Positions 62,553 through 64,000 of a stretch of DNA of 64,000 nt are shown piece after piece. The stretch's first letter is position 1. Every line of letters starts with the position of its first letter. Both the position numbers and the translations under genes were made by a program. Source of the DNA: Chloroflexus aggregans DSM 9485 (GTDB lineage Bacteria > Chloroflexota > Chloroflexia > Chloroflexales > Chloroflexaceae); NCBI RefSeq assembly GCF_000021945.1, contig NC_011831.1, positions 558,001-622,000 of the forward strand. The letters run 5' to 3'. The notes under the pieces were generated by a model, which had not been told where the DNA came from, did no database searches, and saw only the letters and a program-made list of their open reading frames with translations.

Positions 62553-62675
62553 GACTGCGGCAGTCCCCCTGCTGTCCTACATCCTACCAGTGTGGACTGC
62601 GGCAGTCCCCCTGCCGCCCAGCGTCCTGGCAGTGTGGCAGCCCGTCATATGGACTGCGGTAGTCCCACTGCCGCC
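62553..62675. repeat. three REP-like palindromic repeats
   Basis: GACTGCGGCAGTCCCCCTGC.G.. occurs at 62553, 62595 and 62652. Each copy holds the palindrome GGACTGC-G-GCAGTCC (one base changed in copy 3). They fill the space between the DsbA-like gene and the secD promoter. Confidence 0.8.
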
Positions 62676-62680
62676 AATAA

Positions 62681-62709
62681 TTGACGACCCGCCGTTTCCG
62701 GCTTATAAT
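62681..62709 (+). promoter_or_regulatory. secD promoter
   Basis: TTGACG - 17 bp - TATAAT. The -10 overlaps an in-frame ATG (62708), so this ATG would lie upstream of the transcript start. That argues for a downstream start codon. Confidence 0.82.
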
Positions 62710-62746
62710 GAGCCGGTTTTTCAACATCGTGAGGAGTGCTGTCGCC

Positions 62747-64000
62747 GTGCAAAACCGAAATCTGTCTGCACTCATTTTGATCATTGTTGTCTTGGGATTA
62801 GCTCTTGCCATCAACTTCGCCCCCAACAACAACTTTCTTGGCCGTGATGTCAGTGTCCGCCTTGGTCTCGACCTGCAAGGTGGGATTCAAGTCTTATTGC
62901 GTGCGGCCGATCCAAATGCCACCGCTGAACAGATCGCTACCGCTGCCGGTGTGATCGAGCAGCGTGTCAATGCACTCGGTGTCGGTGAAACGGTTGTCCA
63001 ACGCGCCGGCAACGACCGAATCATTGTCGAATTGCCCGGCGTCGCTAATCCCGAACAGGCGATTGAAACCTTACGCGGCACCGGACGACTAGAGTTCATC
63101 GACTCGCAAGGCCAATATCTGGCTGAGGGTACTATCGTCCGCACGTCAAACAGTCCTAATCCGCCGCAATTACTCGAAACCGATACCATAACCGACCCCA
63201 ACAGCCTTGGCCCGATCTATCAGAGTATTACCGATGGCGCCGACCTTGATACGGGAGCCGTCCAACCCACTTTCTCGCAAGGTGGCGCGCTTGGCAGCCG
63301 CCCCGCCGTCTCGTTTGCCTTCCGTGGCGCTTCGGCTCAGCGGCTGGCTTCGTTTACCGCCGCTAATGTTGGCAAACCAATGTGCATCGTCCTGGATAAT
63401 GTGGTGGTGAGCTGCCCGGTGATCAATGCAGCTCTGACCGATGGTTCAGGCGTGATCGAAGTGACGACCGAAGCCGAGCGTAATCAGATTTTTAATAAGT
63501 TAAAGTATGGTGCCTTGCCGGTACCGCTGGTGGTCGAGACGAGCCGTACCGTGACCGCTACACTCGGACAAGAGAGTGTATCTGCGAGTATTGTGGCCGG
63601 TATCATCGGGCTATCGGTGGTCGCAATCTTTATGATCCTCTTTTACCGCGGCCCTGGCCTGATTGCGACCATCGCTTTGCTGATCTACACGGCCATCAGT
63701 TTCGCTATTTACCGACTCATCCCGGTAACGCTCACCCTACCGGGTATTGCCGGCTTTATCCTCTCGATCGGTTTGGCCGTCGATGCCAATGTGCTGATCT
63801 TTGCGCGTCTGCGCGAAGAGTACCGCCGCGGTCGCGATATTCGCAATGCGCTTGAGTTGGCGTTTGTCGAATCTTGGCCGGCTATTCGCGACTCGAGCGT
63901 TTCAACATTGATCACCAGTATTGTGCTATTTATGTTCGGCAACAGCTTCGGTGTTAGCTTGATCAAGGGCTTTGCCCTAACCCTTGGGTTGGGTATTGTG
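62747..64000 (+). CDS. secD: protein translocase subunit SecD (partial, 3' end outside window)
   Basis: At least 418 residues. The N-terminal membrane helix (L-S-A-L-I-L-I-I-V-V-L-G-L) is followed by the SecD periplasmic domain start L-G-L-D-L-Q-G-G-I-Q and later membrane helices with G-L-A-V-D-A-N-V-L-I-F-A-R and a cytoplasmic R-E-E-Y-R-R-G. SecD with SecF aids export using the proton gradient. I chose GTG at 62747 because a GAGGAG site is 10 bp upstream and the promoter -10 overlaps the ATG at 62708. The gene runs off the right edge; secF is expected beyond. Confidence 0.95.
   Translation, partial: MQNRNLSALILIIVVLGLALAINFAPNNNFLGRDVSVRLGLDLQGGIQVLLRAADPNATAEQIATAAGVIEQRVNALGVGETVVQRAGNDRIIVELPGVANPEQAIETLRGTGRLEFIDSQGQYLAEGTIVRTSNSPNPPQLLETDTITDPNSLGPIYQSITDGADLDTGAVQPTFSQGGALGSRPAVSFAFRGASAQRLASFTAANVGKPMCIVLDNVVVSCPVINAALTDGSGVIEVTTEAERNQIFNKLKYGALPVPLVVETSRTVTATLGQESVSASIVAGIIGLSVVAIFMILFYRGPGLIATIALLIYTAISFAIYRLIPVTLTLPGIAGFILSIGLAVDANVLIFARLREEYRRGRDIRNALELAFVESWPAIRDSSVSTLITSIVLFMFGNSFGVSLIKGFALTLGLGIV

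Noticed and set aside
62708-62710. ATG at 62708 as secD start
   Set aside because: It is in frame but overlaps the TATAAT of a consensus-like promoter; the GTG at 62747 has a GAGGAG site.

Overview
The window looks like chromosomal DNA of a Chloroflexus-type filamentous anoxygenic phototroph (Chloroflexota). The evidence is a [NiFe]-hydrogenase of the cyanobacterial HupSL type set in an operon with TPR, NifU-Rieske and NHL-repeat proteins, large GAF/PAS sensor proteins, Pro/Thr-rich secreted proteins, two CIRCE elements in front of groESL, and many short G+C-rich intergenic repeats. The species cannot be fixed from the sequence alone.

Region 1 (1-11.7 kb) reads as a decayed chromosomal integron. 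Two broken genes still carry integron-integrase signatures (about 1.7-2.6 kb and 6.2-7.0 kb). Each has a candidate attI core just upstream. Nearly all other genes here lie on the minus strand, and most are followed by an attC-like imperfect palindrome with GCCYAAC...GTTRRRY-type ends. The cassette-like genes encode a 5-methylcytosine methyltransferase with a Vsr endonuclease, a PD-(D/E)XK-type protein, a frameshifted polytopic membrane protein, a CPBP protease, an MBL-fold hydrolase, a DUF4177-like remnant, an HNH endonuclease with a possible SRA-like N-terminus, a small membrane protein and an AAC(2')-like acetyltransferase.

Region 2 (about 11.98-15.33 kb) is a tandem array of about 28 units of 118-122 bp. 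Each unit has two strong hairpins, and the minus strand of many units encodes a short peptide resembling the HUH segment of REP-associated (IS200-like) transposases. It is followed by a large adenine-specific DNA methyltransferase or type IIG enzyme.

Region 3 (18.1-33.4 kb) is a complete uptake-hydrogenase locus: hypF on the minus strand, then DUF1641, hypA, hypB, hupS, hupL, the maturation protease, a 103-aa unknown, a TPR protein, a 119-aa unknown, a NifU-C/Rieske fusion, an NHL-repeat protein, hypC, hypD and hypE on the plus strand. Repeat blocks interrupt it: 97-bp units between hypD and hypE, and a mosaic after hypE.

Region 4 (33.9-64 kb) is mostly core genome. It has leuS behind a leader ORF whose ribosome-binding site can be sequestered; a four-gene signalling operon with two sensors that have lost catalytic residues; tRNA-Gly; groES-groL; and an arsenic-type operon (arsR, flavoprotein, MFS gene with an internal amber codon). 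Then come a PstS-like lipoprotein, histidine kinase and receiver behind a Pho-box-like element; a methyltransferase; tRNA-His; a type II NADH dehydrogenase; DoxX-like, YceI-like and DsbA-like proteins; and the start of secD.
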